Positions 25,901-37,139 of a stretch of 64,000 bases of DNA are shown in pieces (positions within the stretch are counted from its first letter, which is position 1; every line of letters begins with the position of its first letter). The notes beneath the pieces were generated by a model, which worked only from the letters and a program-made list of their open reading frames with translations, did no database searches and was not told the origin of the DNA. The translations under genes and the position numbers were made by a program. The DNA is from Lyophyllum atratum. Taxonomy: Eukaryota; Basidiomycota; Agaricomycetes; Agaricales; Lyophyllaceae. The stretch is taken from contig JACGCN010000017.1 in assembly GCA_014905825.1 (NCBI GenBank), forward strand, positions 868,001 through 932,000. Direction: 5' to 3'.

Positions 25901-26598
25901 GTCTGTGTCGGCGTCCAGTCACCATCCCCAGTGCAACCGGTCCGTAACAATCCTCGTGCGCTTAAGCAGCGGCTTTCCCCCTTTGGCTTTCGACACATAT
26001 ACCGCCCTATACCGCCGGCCACCTACACTTCCTCAAAGAGAACTTGATTACGCCCTAGATGATACCCTCGTTACCCATTCAGTTTGGCATCTGATTCCCC
26101 ATGATATGCTGCGATGCAACTGTGATGATGACACGAAGGCCGTCAAATGTACCTCGCGGTTCTTATATCATGTACTTAGCGTTTCTAGGATGCGGACAGA
26201 TCAGGTCCCAGTGATGGACGGTCTTTCGCGAATTAGTACTCGTCATTGACTCGTCAAGTTTCCTTTATGTTCCGTCCCGTAGGAACATAGCCGCAAATGC
26301 ATCTCCTCTCAGCTACGTCGTCGATGTATTTCTGGCCACCTTTCTTTGGCGCCATCATCCAGTGGCTTTTTTCACCGGTGATTACCTCGTACGTCCAATC
26401 CAATTATTACTATAGGCAGAACGTCGGAGGTCAACACTTAATTGCGACTGTCGCAATTTATACGTAGAGAACAGGCGTTCTAAATGTTCCGAAATAATTT
26501 TCCAAGTGACCTGAAGACCACTCTGTTAATTTGGTTACTAAACGTTATAGGGATGCGTAAGGTACCTATGTGGTTTTCAGACTCGCCTCAAGAACACA
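22904..26598. other. Gene-poor region
   Basis: In 3.7 kb I find no open frame or spliced set of exons with a recognisable product, no RNA gene and no terminal repeats of a transposon. The first few hundred bases are the promoter side of the OPT gene. A perfect 10-bp inverted repeat occurs at 25178-25199, and a short direct repeat ATCGACTGT occurs near 24516 and 24533. Confidence 0.5.
25178..25199. repeat. Perfect inverted repeat, 10-bp arms, 2-bp spacer
   Basis: GAGATACCGA is followed by GT and then by its exact reverse complement TCGGTATCTC. It may be a dimeric protein-binding site, a small hairpin or chance. No gene lies within 1 kb. Confidence 0.7.
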
Positions 26599-27889
26599 CT
26601 ACGCGCCCTCCCCATCGGATGGATAATCGGTGTACCCTATATGGGCAGTTTCACTTCCGCCAGGGGTGTAGAAGGTCTTTCTGTCGTACGGGGTGAGACG
26701 TTTGCCGTGCTTCAGCTTCAACGGCAGATCGGGCTAGAACAACCACCCATCAGCACTCTCGTCACAACACTTCAAGACCCAGAGCGCTCACGTTCGAAAT
26801 ATAGTATCTCCCAAACGCCACCAGTTCCGAGCCTCTCTCCGCCGCCTTTATCGCAGTCTCGCGCGTGTACCCTCCAGCGGAGATGTATGCCCGTTTCTCC
26901 CAAAGCAAGCGGATGAAGTCATTGGACTCGTGTGGTTGGACCTCACGGTCGGTGTTCCCTTCAATGCGGGGCTCGACAACGTGTAGGTACGCCATGGTGG
27001 GGTGTGCCTCGCGCAGAGCCATGACGAGGTGCGTGAATTGCGGTACTGGGTCAAACATGCCCATACCTATTAACAGTTGTTGATGTCAGAACTGTAAGAG
27101 GATTAGTAAGGAGAGCGTTATACGTACCCTGGAAGGTGCTCCATGGGCTAAGGCGAAGCCCAGTACGCTCAGGACCGACAGCGCGTGTGACGGCATCGAC
27201 CATCTCAAGGGCGAACCTGCTTCGGTTCTCGACGCTCCCGCCGTACTGGTCAGTCCTGTCATTGCTTGTAGTCTGCAGGAACTGGTCGATGAGGTATCCA
27301 TTCGCGCCGTGGATCTCGACTCCGTCGAAGCCTGCGCGGTTCACGGCGTTCTGGGCCGCAGTAGCGAACAGCTTGGCATAGTCGGCGATTTCGTCGACGG
27401 TGAGTGGGCGAGGGGTTGCTTGTCCGGGGGCGGGGATGGCGGATGGCCCAACGAGGGGGTAGGGTGGGTCGTGTGCGGCGAGGTATGAGGGATCGGCTAC
27501 GCGGCCGAGTGCCCACAGTTGCATGTAGATCGAGGAGCCAGCGGCGTGCACTGCATCGGTTACCTGGAGTCATGATTGAGTAGGTATGCAAAGACGAGGG
27601 AAGGAAGATGATTCACCTCTTTCCAAGCATCGATCTGTTTGTCACTCCAGATACCAGGGACGTTTGGGTACCCGCCAGCTTGCGGGGCGATGAAGGTGGC
27701 TTCGCTGATGAGTAATGTGCCTTGGACTTTTGCGCGCTGGGCGTAGTACTCCTTCACCAAGGGTAAAATCGGGACGTGTTCATTTGTGGCACGCATTCGG
27801 GTTAGTGGCGCAAGGACGACACGGTGAGAGAGGGACACCGTGCCAACCTGAATGGGTTGAAAAAGCTGTGGGACCGTGGTGGGTGGCAT
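26599..27889 (-). CDS. Old Yellow Enzyme family NADH:flavin oxidoreductase
   Basis: This is an FMN-dependent ene-reductase acting on activated C=C bonds (family: OYE1, 12-oxophytodienoate reductases, fungal FgaOx3 type). Four exons, 27889-27617, 27563-27128, 27066-26792 and 26733-26599, are in phase and give 372 residues, the normal length. Visible landmarks are LFQPIQVGTVSLSHRVVLAPLTRMRA (FMN-binding start), the QLWALGR segment, HGANGYLIDQFLQ (substrate-binding His and Asn, catalytic Tyr), NRSRF with RTGLRLSPW, and GRYYISNPDLPLKLK near the end. There is no signal peptide, so it is probably cytosolic. No ergot-type or other biosynthetic genes are next to it, so a role in detoxification or redox defence is more likely than a cluster role; that is inference. 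Confidence 0.94.
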
Positions 27890-29587
27890 GGTAGCGATTG
27901 GGGAAAAAGATATGTCGCAAAATAGGCTTGCGCTTTATAGGGAACAGGATGTAGGTATTACGCGCTTGCCGTTGCTGAGAAATGAGGGCTTATATATTAA
28001 GCATATTCAATCTGTAAGCCTTCGAAAGAATTCTGGACGAATCGTCGTCAATGTGCGTGTTATCAATAGACTGCAAACCAGAATCTAATCTTACCAGGCC
28101 CGAATAAACTCGTCCACTGCCTGCCATCTTGCTCACCAACCGCCTGTGAGTTCATCGACCTTTGCGGGTTGCCTTTGGTCCAGAATTTTTTGATGGTTGA
28201 TGACAGCGATTGTTTGACGTTGTCAATGTTGGAAGTCCTTGTCAACGTCATAAATTATTTCGGTCCGGAGGCCCGTTAGTGTCAGAAATCATGACTGATA
28301 CTATCAAGTATCTAGACTCCTCTTTCATGTTGTCCGTCATCGTCTCGGACGCCCGACTCAGACTTTTTTCCGCATAAAACGTACGCTTTTCTTTACGGAA
28401 AGGAGCCCGCATGATCGCTGCTCTGACACCGTGGTATGTCAATTTGGGTTAATGAACCGAGTCGCGGGGGTAAATAGGTTAGTTACCACCATACTCTCTA
28501 TGATTCTGGGCCTTTCTGATGTTTAAGTCTCTCAGGTAACCCGGAAGGGAAGGATCATTTCGATGCCTAGAAGTTAGCAAAAATGTAATGTCCACATTCC
28601 ATACCCCACACTCCCGTTTGGCTATGGAAAGAGATACCTGATGCTCGAGAAGTCGTAGTGCCTGTGAAAGGGAACCACGTCAGCCGTTTTTTCCAACTGT
28701 GAATGACCAGAGAATCTACTTCTGGAGATTCGGAATTCTTTCGAAGGTCGCACCCTGGTAAAAACGGTGGGACAAGCTAGGCTCCAGCAATCACAGGGCG
28801 GGAAAGCTTCGCCGTGGTAAGTGGTGGTGCTACCCATTGCGCCATGGCTTAGGAATCAGTATTACATCCCACTCAGCGTAGGTGGAAAGCCGTTTCGAAG
28901 TCAGAATAGCAATTCACCGACACCAAGCCCGACTCTGTTCGCATAAACCTCCGTCCATGACTCATCACCACCCGGCCATCTAATCGAGTACCTCTTCTCG
29001 CCGAGTGCTGAGATGCCCACATCTGTGTAATGATAGCCGTTCGGAAAAGCACCTTGACAGCTAGATTCTAGAAAACGCGAATGACGGTGATTGATGTCGA
29101 ATTCCATGAACCTCATCAGCAGCAGCTCTCATGTGAGGTAGGCGAGGCCAACTTCACGATACAGGACCTCATATGGATTATCATGTTAGTTAATGGCAAG
29201 AGATGGGAGACTACTTATGTGTCATATCTTACAAGTACTCAAAATGGACGAAGCAATAAATACGAGACGGAACTTGAGTGTGAAAGGAGAAATGCAGTAT
29301 CAAACCCGAGGAGAACTGGCCTGCAGTGGGGTGATTTGGAACACCAATTTGGCTGCGTATAACGAATGGGAAGCTAGCTGAGAATGGAACATCTATGTTG
29401 ATGACGATGCTTGAATAACGCCGGCTGCCATTAGGGAAGCTGGAAGGGTATACAGATCATAAGATCAACGAAGGTAACGCGTCAGATAACGCGGGTTAGG
29501 ATGCTTAGCCTGAAACAAAAACATCCATGAATGAAACTTATCAGGCCACCCGTAAAATACTTACCACGGGCGTCTTTGACAAGACTG
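27890..29587. other. Intergenic region without recognised genes
   Basis: It holds the promoter side of the OYE gene and the 3' side of the F-box gene. Short open stretches exist (for example minus strand 28901-29116) but show no family features. Confidence 0.5.
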
Positions 29588-31015
29588 CTACGCAGTAGGG
29601 ATCACGGATATGTTCAATCCCTTCGCCGCCAGCGTCTTGAACCGCGCCATCGCAGCGTTCTTGCGGGGAAACGCCCAAAATACGGCTCCGAGCGTAAGCG
29701 ACGTGAGATTTGCTAGTTCATCGTAATCCGGGTCGCCGGCGTGTGGCGAACGGGACTCGAGCATATCCGCTAGGGTCTCCGGGTCAACGATCAATCCTTC
29801 TCCTAGGTAGAGCGTCGTTAACATAGGCGAGAGGTGCATCGAGCTTTCCTCGTCGCTCATGTCATTGATATCGTAGGCGCGGCGCGTGAGGGCACGGCAG
29901 ACTTCGTGTGTGAATAAGGGCTTGCGGTATGTTTCGAGGATTTTGAGCGTCTGTAGGGAAGGCAGCACGCGGAGGCACTCGATGAGCTGGTCATCGGTCA
30001 TGTCCGTGTAAAGGTTGACGAGAATGAATTCGCGGAGGGCAAATGGCGGGGAGCGCGCTACGAATGCGAGGAACTCGGCATGGAACCACACGAAGTACTT
30101 GGTTGGGGAGGCGGAGTTGATCTTGAGAGAGAGGAGATGAGGCATGGTGAAGCATGACGATATATCAAGCGCGTTTGGCGGGCTGCGTAGTCCAAGGGAG
30201 ATCGTGAACTGTCCTAGGAGGGGGTGAATGGAATGGGCATTCCGAAGCGACGTTGGATAGATTGTCAGAGATTGAAGGTTGGAGCATTGCTGAGCCCACT
30301 CCATTCCGGTCGAATCTGGTGGATCGTAGGTCAGATCAGTGATCTGATCCCATGGAATGCGGAGAGCTGAAGGGGGAACCCCGCGCGTAGCGAGGTTGCG
30401 GAGCAGAGGTGCATTCTCGAACGCATCCACGACATCGCTAGAGGGGGATACCCGGCTAGCTTTACTTTGGAGGGATAAGGTCTTCAAAGCGGAGACGCGA
30501 TTTTTGACAGCATTGAGCTTCGGGATCAGGCGCGGGAAGACATCGAGGTGCAGGTGGCCCCATCTTTCCGAGTGCAGAGCAAGCTCGTCGAAACACGGAT
30601 CATCTTGGGGGCCGTCTTGAATCTGGACACAAACTGCAAGGTCTGATGGGTAGGAACGTCGGAGGAACAGGCGGAGGATAGGCAGCAAAGTTTTGGTATT
30701 ATCGGTGCGAAAGGAATTGCCGGCGGTAAAACGAAATGAAGACCAGAGAGTCGGATTAGGCACGACGACGTCCCTCCATAAACTGCACACCAACGCAAGG
30801 ATTGTTACAGGTGCCAGTTGCGTATAGTAGAGCGGACCTAAACCGGTGTTACGGCAGACTTCGATGAACACCTGTGTTAAGAGTTCGAAAGGAAGCTTGT
30901 GTATCGAAGGCTTGTACCCGCGACGCTGCGAGCCTTTGAGACGGTGGTAAGGGGTGCGGTCCGAATTCGAATGATCACTGTCGATCCATAGACCATCTTG
31001 TGGGATGAGGGTCAT
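29588..31015 (-). CDS. F-box protein, intact, 475 aa
   Basis: A single uninterrupted frame starts at 31015 and stops at 29588. The F-box is near residues 38-90: KLPFELLTQVFIEV, then LALVCSLWRDVVVPNPTLWS, the agaricomycete F-box-like signature. Leucine-rich stretches follow (LRNLATRG, LQSLTIYP, LREFILVNLYTDMTDDQLIE, LPSLQTLKILE) up to the C-terminus. It is presumed to bind Skp1 and deliver an unknown substrate to an SCF ubiquitin ligase. Such genes are strongly expanded in mushrooms, usually intronless or nearly so, and fast evolving. Two broken relatives lie in this window, at 2-2415 and 39255-39690. Confidence 0.88.
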   Translation of the reverse strand: MTLIPQDGLWIDSDHSNSDRTPYHRLKGSQRRGYKPSIHKLPFELLTQVFIEVCRNTGLGPLYYTQLAPVTILALVCSLWRDVVVPNPTLWSSFRFTAGNSFRTDNTKTLLPILRLFLRRSYPSDLAVCVQIQDGPQDDPCFDELALHSERWGHLHLDVFPRLIPKLNAVKNRVSALKTLSLQSKASRVSPSSDVVDAFENAPLLRNLATRGVPPSALRIPWDQITDLTYDPPDSTGMEWAQQCSNLQSLTIYPTSLRNAHSIHPLLGQFTISLGLRSPPNALDISSCFTMPHLLSLKINSASPTKYFVWFHAEFLAFVARSPPFALREFILVNLYTDMTDDQLIECLRVLPSLQTLKILETYRKPLFTHEVCRALTRRAYDINDMSDEESSMHLSPMLTTLYLGEGLIVDPETLADMLESRSPHAGDPDYDELANLTSLTLGAVFWAFPRKNAAMARFKTLAAKGLNISVIPTA

Positions 31016-32259
31016 CTGTAACTGAAGGCTAATTAGCCACTAATGACCAAGGGGAATAGTACCTATGCCAAAGGCTCGATTAGTAGGTGCACTTCTGGGA
31101 GCAAGCAAGCATTGACACCGTCGCTGGTGACAGGGACTTGTAGTTTGCGTGCTCCGATATCCTCAGGGATTACAAAAGCAAGAGCGGCTGTTGCCGACCA
31201 ACTGACAAGGGGATTCAGAGTTCGCCGTGACGCCGCTTAGATCACTTCACTACATATCACGACTTCAAATGACCTGGGGTTGGCTGGAGCACCCCCTCAA
31301 TTCACAGTGAAGGCTTTCCCTGAATCAGTTGGACGCATGATCGGATGAAAGCCGGACGAACCCCGAAGATGCGGATGACGCTGGATGGTAATGACCTGAA
31401 CATGTCTCCCATACATAAGGTGCAGCTCTTTTTCGAGGAAAGGGTTTACTTGCTAAATGGATTCAACCACCTCTAACGATGCACCTGGCAGCCTTGGTAC
31501 CATCTCGAGGCATGGTTTTCCCTCTGATAGGCATCAGTAAGCCAGCTATCGACGATCATGATCAAAAATGGGCATAACTCCGAGCTCGAGTCTCACGATT
31601 TCCTTGGAAGGTGTCTGGGAAGCGTCTGGCCATTTCAGGACGTTTCCGCGGTCGAAGGCAAGATATTCCATCTGAACTCGCACGTGAAGTTGTCGACAGT
31701 ACTCGAGTCAATGTCCGTATTTCTCGATTGCTGCTACCACATGCAGCTGAAGGGCGATCTTCCTCAGATAGTGGAGGCATCCAGCAGTGGCCAATGCTCG
31801 GAATTATAGAGCGTTACAGAGGGTAATATGCGAAGTAGCACATAACGAAGTGCTTCTAACCCCGCGGTTCGGGATTATAAGTCGGCAATCGGGAAAATCG
31901 GCAATTCCCTTTTTCGGTTCGCGACGTGTGTACGCCGACCCTGCGGTCTCAAAAGTTGTTCATTGTTTCACCATTGTCCATCCTCGACTGTGAGGCCTTG
32001 GGGAGTCACTCAAGTGAGTTTTCTTTACAAAGGCTCAAGGAAAAGTTATGACCTGAAACTTCATGGATGTTACCAGCTGCAGTTTTCATTTACACGGTCA
32101 CGACAGTTCACCAACGCTTCCCCCTGGTTCGCCAGCTTTACGCGACGTAAGAGCAAATTTCGCGTATTAGTCCATTCAAGATGCCGGAGGATATTCAAGC
32201 TCTGACCTCTCGGCTCGAACGACGAAATCGGGCGCGTACTATTCGAAATTCTCCCTTTC
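31016..32259. other. Divergent intergenic region
   Basis: It contains the promoters of the F-box gene and of the acidic zinc-ribbon-like gene. A plus-strand ATG at 32181 begins MPEDIQALTSRLERRN, which looks like the native N-terminus of the next gene but is out of phase with it. Nothing else is recognised. Confidence 0.45.
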
Positions 32260-33561
32260 ATGCTGGGCGTTCTAAATCATTTTATCCAGACCATCGTCAA
32301 GCTCAGGACGCGAATCGCTGAACTTGAACAAGAATTAGCAGAGAAAGCTGCGGCGGTGGTCAAAAACGAAGAGGGCGACGAGCATGCAGATCGCGAGACT
32401 GAAGAGGAGGACAACAACGGCCTTCCCGAACCTATATACGATGCTGCTCATGACACCTACCGCTGCACCGAATGCGCTTGGGAGATCATCGAAGGATTTT
32501 GCGAGGGGTGTCAAATGGAGTTCTTCTGGGACAAGGTATGTCTGAGCCACTCCTTTTCCCATATCCTATTCGAACCTGATTTTGCCTAGGAAAACGAAGA
32601 GAACTCCCTTCCGGTGGACTCACTTTTCACTGAGGCCTCGAACGATTGTGACCGTGTCCGCGCCCCTCGAGGCACAACGCCCTTGCGTGACGTCGGACCA
32701 TTCCGCGCCCTCCCTGGCTACTCTGACGAGGAGTACGAAGCACTCCTCCAGCGTGGGGCGACGCGTCTCATGATCGAAACGTTCAACTTAGAGTACAGCC
32801 ACGCAAGTGGGATCTTCGCGTGGGCAGATCCTACCCTCTACGCTGAGTTCGCGGGTCCGAAAATGCTCAAAGGACACTTCTGGAAGATCCAGCTCGGGAG
32901 GAGGTTTTATCTCGATGACGACGATTTAGACGGGGCTTCCTTTGTTGAGGGCATCATAGAGGAGGGCATTCTGTACCCGGGGACGGGGAAATCGGGGAAG
33001 TGGGAGACTGTACTGGACGCTCCCGGGATTTGGGTCACGAGGATGGCCGCGTGGGATGGCATGGGTAGAGATGACGAGGATGAGGACGATGACGATTACG
33101 ACTCGGAGGATGAGGACGAGGATGGTGCATACGATGATCGTTTGGAAGTCCCCTTTGTCGATGACGGGCCGGTCCTCACCTGCCCTGGGTACGAAACCGT
33201 CGATGACAGTGATTCCGACAGCGAGATGGTGGTGGAGGGGGACGATAGCGCGTCGAATGATGTTGACATGGATGAAGATACGGGTGCTGAGATCCAAGCA
33301 TCTGTTCCCGACGGCGTGTACCCTGACTGGGATTCGAGGGAGTCTACGCCCGAGGGTGCAGTAGCAAACCCGGATGGCGTCATTGATGTCGATGGTCTGG
33401 GCCCGTCTCTGGAGGTTGGCGCCGATGGTCAGGGCGATAACGATGAGAAAGAGGAAACGTCGACCCTTCAGTCCGATTCGGATTCGGCGGATAGCGACTT
33501 TGATGACGATGAGGAACTGAGTGGCGATGAAGTCGTGATTAAGAGGGCTCGTCAGTCATAG
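32260..33561 (+). CDS. Acidic nuclear-type protein with a four-cysteine (zinc-ribbon-like) motif, 415 aa
   Basis: Two exons, 32260-32535 and 32590-33561, are in phase. The order is an N-terminal helix with coiled-coil character (IVKLRTRIAELEQELAEKAA), a CxxC...CxxC motif (YRCTECAWEIIEGFCEGCQ) that could bind one zinc, a conserved globular part (LPGYSDEEYEALLQRGATRL through FWKIQLGRRFYLDDDDLDG), and a long Asp/Glu/Ser-rich tail ending in a basic VVIKRARQS. I recall similar uncharacterised proteins in Agaricomycetes, but no function. A start at 32181 would give a natural-looking N-terminus but needs a one-base change or a non-canonical splice. Acidic tails of this kind are seen in chromatin and nucleolar proteins; that is only a hint. 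Confidence 0.75.
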
Positions 33562-34389
33562 GGTCGATCTTTCTCCTTTCCACTCAGTCTGACTGATGCG
33601 TTTCATTGATCCTCCAGGCCGTTCAAGTATAACTATCGTTTCTTGAATTTGCTTCTGGACGTTTCTGAAAGCTCAGTTACTTCATACTATCAGGTCTAAC
33701 TGCATATCTTTCTTCATCAAGTTCATGTTCGTAGATTATAATCGTCACTTCCCCCGACTTAAGAACCCCTCTTCTAGACTAAAACCTTAACTCTACTTTG
33801 CAAAATAATCGATCAAGCTTCTTTGAAAATCTGTGACTCGTCAGCTCCGTTTTGGCTACTTTTAAACCATCGTTAATCGATCTCGAATCTTAGCATCAAA
33901 TAGACTAATCATAACGCGTGTCCTCGGCCGCCCGAGTCGGTTCTCGGAAGCAACCTTCGATCCTTCCGTCCGAGTCAATTCACCACGCGGCCACAGGATG
34001 CAAGCCCACCAGACTGATCAAACGCGTCACCCTCGGGGTATCGTCGAGCATTCAAGCTACCCAACTCAGCGATTGTCACAGTTTTGCCTCGCTGCTGTCC
34101 CGAGCGCTGACGCCCATAATCGATACAATCCAGATCCCATGCCTATTACTGACACCGTAGCTTGTGTGGCCACGGTACGGCGATTATCGGATCCGCATCT
34201 GCCACTGCCTCTCGCTATTCCAGATTCTTCTTGAAGGAGTTAGTGGCCAACATGCCATGCCCTCGCCACACACTTGCGGAAGGTGCACGTTCCCGCATGC
34301 TAACTTACTTCATTCGTCCGACTGTGGCTCAACTAGAACCAAGTACTGCCCACCAGCCTATTAGGTCAAAGGTCAACATAACCAAGACT
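33562..34389. other. Intergenic spacer upstream of the BCS1-like gene
   Basis: AT-richer leader region. The frame upstream of 34390 is open back to 34162, but its sequence does not look coding. No other feature seen. Confidence 0.45.
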
Positions 34390-36452
34390 ATGACGAAGCT
34401 ACGCACCCGAATCTGCGGTGATATTTCATGGCTGAGCCGCTTCTTGGGTTTCTCGCCTATCGCTTCTTTGGCGCGAACTTACCCGTTTATGGGGCAAAGT
34501 GCTCAACTCTTCATTCTGGGCACGCTTATGGACGTTGGATGGAGGTTTTTTCACTGGCTTGTGGAACGGTTTCAGTTTGGTAAGTCTTGCCTAAGGAGAG
34601 CGCTGATTCTGGTCTGGATGGAATTTAATTCTCGTTCACCTTCAGAATATTGTGTTAGTGCCACGTTCACAGAAGGAGACCCGTCTTACGAATGGGTCAT
34701 CTCACTCCTGGTGAGGCAATCCCATCTTCTTCAGTGTGGCTTGCGCTCACACCACCCTCCGCAGAACGAGGAGAAAGTGTGGCGTCGCTCGCATGATTTC
34801 TACGTCAGCGCCAAAAGCTGGAAGCACAGCTGGCACGGTATCGCGCTCGGAACAGAATCGAATGGTAGCACGGAGTATATCCCGACGTATAGAGACCCGC
34901 AGATGTTTCGGTGGCGGGGGTATTGGGTTACGACTGAACTTGGAACTAGCGCTTGGCATGGGGAGTATTCGACGTCTACCATAGCTATTTCGTGCGTGGC
35001 TTCAGCCTATTATCTAATTACGACGGGAGGTGACCACTGGACATGCGAGACAGGATATATACGCTGGATACAGCTGTCCTTCCCATCTTCGTTGAAGAAG
35101 CGCGAGCGCGTTACAAGAAATTCAACTGCTGCGACGTCGTTATTCACACAGCCGATGTCGTACGTGTACCCTCCAACGTCCATGTTATCTGTATTCACTG
35201 AACCTCGCAGGATTTGGGCTGGAGCGGCACAAAGCACAAAGCCCGCAGACCCCTCAGCTCTATCGTCTTGACGGACGGCGTTGTGGAATCCCTTGTCCAA
35301 GATGCGCAAGAGTTTCTTAGCACTGAAGAGTGGTATATGGAAGCAGGGATACCCTATAGGCGTGGGTATCTCCTGCATGGTCCGCCGGGGACAGGAAAAA
35401 GTAAGCGTCATAGCTGGTATCCAACACTTTACCTGGACTCAATGAGCCACGCGACAGCATCGACCATTTACGCGCTCGTAAGTTGACCTTTCCTACAATT
35501 TTCGAACGGAAAAAGACTCTGACACTCATAATACACGCAAAGGCGGGTGAACTGGGCCTAGAGATATACACCATCGCCCTGTCCTCCGGCTTGTACATCC
35601 AGTTACCATCCTCTCGCATAATACCAGCTAACCACGCACCGACAGCATCAACGACTCTTACCTACGGATAGCCGTCTCCTCAATCCCCAAGCACTCGATC
35701 CTCCTCATCGAAGACATAGATTGCGCCTTCTCCTCGCGCGACGACGAGGACGAGGAAGAACCATCTCACTACATGGCCCCTGGTCCCTTCGGCTCCCTTT
35801 ATATTCCAGGGAGAAGGAGGGAGTGCGCTGTGACGCTCTCAGGCCTTTTGAACGCTATAGATGGTGTGAGCAGCGAGGAGGGTATACTATTTTTTGCTAC
35901 GGTCTGTCGTCCTTCAATTGCCTTTGCTGAAGTATTTTAAGAGGAAGACGTGATCCACAGACCAATTACCTTGACCGGCTCGACCCCGCCCTTCTCCGTC
36001 CCGGAAGGATCGATATGAAGATCGAGTACAGATACACGACGAAAGCCCAAGCTTCTGCTCTGTTTCTGCGCTTCTTCGGCCGTCCCCCAAATTCAAAGGG
36101 TCACATTATGACCACTCTCCAGTCTGCCGAGAAACAAGACGGAATCTACTCAATGTCCATGCCCGACCTCGCTGATAAATTCGCTAGACAAATTCCGGAG
36201 CACGAGTTCTCGACTGCAGAGATCCAGGGCTTCCTTCTTTCCTGCAAGAATGAGCCTTTGCGCGCGATTGCGGGCGTCGCGACGTGGGTGGCGCAGGAAC
36301 TCGGCGAGCGACGGGAGAAGGCGGTCAGGGAAGTTGAGTATAAGGAGAAGGTGAGGAACCGGAGTGAGGATCGTGAGCGACGGGGAATGGACAGGGCTAT
36401 GGGAGGATTTGTCGGTGTGATGGCTGATCCGTTGTGGCTTGGGGGTTTCTGA
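34390..36452 (+). CDS. BCS1-like AAA ATPase
   Basis: Mitochondrial Bcs1 moves the folded Rieske protein across the inner membrane; fungi have many additional BCS1-type paralogs. The ATG at 34390 opens a basic leader, then a hydrophobic helix ([17 protein letters not shown]). The BCS1 N-domain follows ([72 protein letters not shown]). The AAA core has RRPLSSIVL, Walker [11 protein letters not shown] (split by the intron starting at 35401), Walker [13 protein letters not shown], sensor 1 [24 protein letters not shown] with the arginine finger, and a helical C-terminus with a basic coiled segment. An acidic insert (RDDEDEEEP) follows Walker B. About eight introns splice in phase in the parts I checked. 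It is a BCS1 paralog rather than certainly the Rieske chaperone itself. Confidence 0.9.
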
Positions 36453-37139
36453 CGGCTTTTGAGGATGCTACTCATTGTCACATTTTCTTACATCTTTATC
36501 TTGTGTTGGCCGTGGCGTACATATACTGTATATTGCTAGTTATATTCCTCATATACTTTCTTTGAACTTATCCAGTGCTTGCGTTTCGGGCCATCGTTCA
36601 GAACGTTCGAAAATCTCAGAAATATAATGCACGCTCACGTCTCGGCATCCACGCATACGAATCCGGAGATGATGGGTGGCCGAGAGGTGCAAGGCGCTAT
36701 CTGGGCTCTCCGAATGCGGTGACCCGGGATTCTACTCTCCCGCTCGTCATAATAGTTTTGTTGGTCAGGATTTTATTTCTGGTTGGCACCGAGTAAAGTG
36801 GGCTCACCGAGACAGACATGGGATTGTGTTCGGACGAGATGCCATCGGGCGTTCTGGCAGGAGGAATGGACACATAGTTTACATGATCATGAGGTAAAGG
36901 AATCTTTCAAACTTTAGAAGCCAGGATCATTGGGGCTTACCGATTCTTACATTCTGCCCTTTGATCGCAGGAGTCCAATTGCCGTGCAGGGTGTCGCGGA
37001 GTACAGAAGCCGGTGGGGGAGCACCGCCACGAGGAGATCCTTATACACTACCTGTCATCATCCGCAGGAATCATGGTGTCGACGCCGTCCCCGCACCACG
37101 ACCACGACCACCAGAGCTCAGAGGAAGGGATAGTATTAG
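36453..37139. other. Intergenic spacer with a tRNA-like relic
   Basis: Apart from the tRNA-like segment at about 36668-36749, nothing is recognised. The missing first exon of the next gene may lie near 36930-37130. Confidence 0.4.
36668..36749 (+). pseudogene. tRNA-like relic (type II tRNA, Leu-like)
   Basis: It has an A-box (TGGCCGAGAGG, then TGCAAGGCGC), a TCTGG like the 3' half of the tRNA-Leu anticodon stem, and a T-arm remnant (CGGGA, 8-nt loop, TCCCG). The 5' half of the anticodon arm is missing and the acceptor stem pairs only partly, so I read it as a decayed tRNA copy. Confidence 0.5.

Noticed and set aside
22904..26598. LTR retrotransposon in the gene-poor region
   Set aside because: No paired long terminal repeats, primer-binding site or reverse transcriptase motifs seen.
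33096..33383. Antisense Ser-rich frame over the acidic gene
   Set aside because: It is the complement of Asp/Glu codon runs and is expected by composition.
34162..34389. N-terminal extension of the BCS1-like protein
   Set aside because: Open but lacking BCS1 features; the ATG at 34390 is followed by the expected leader and helix.
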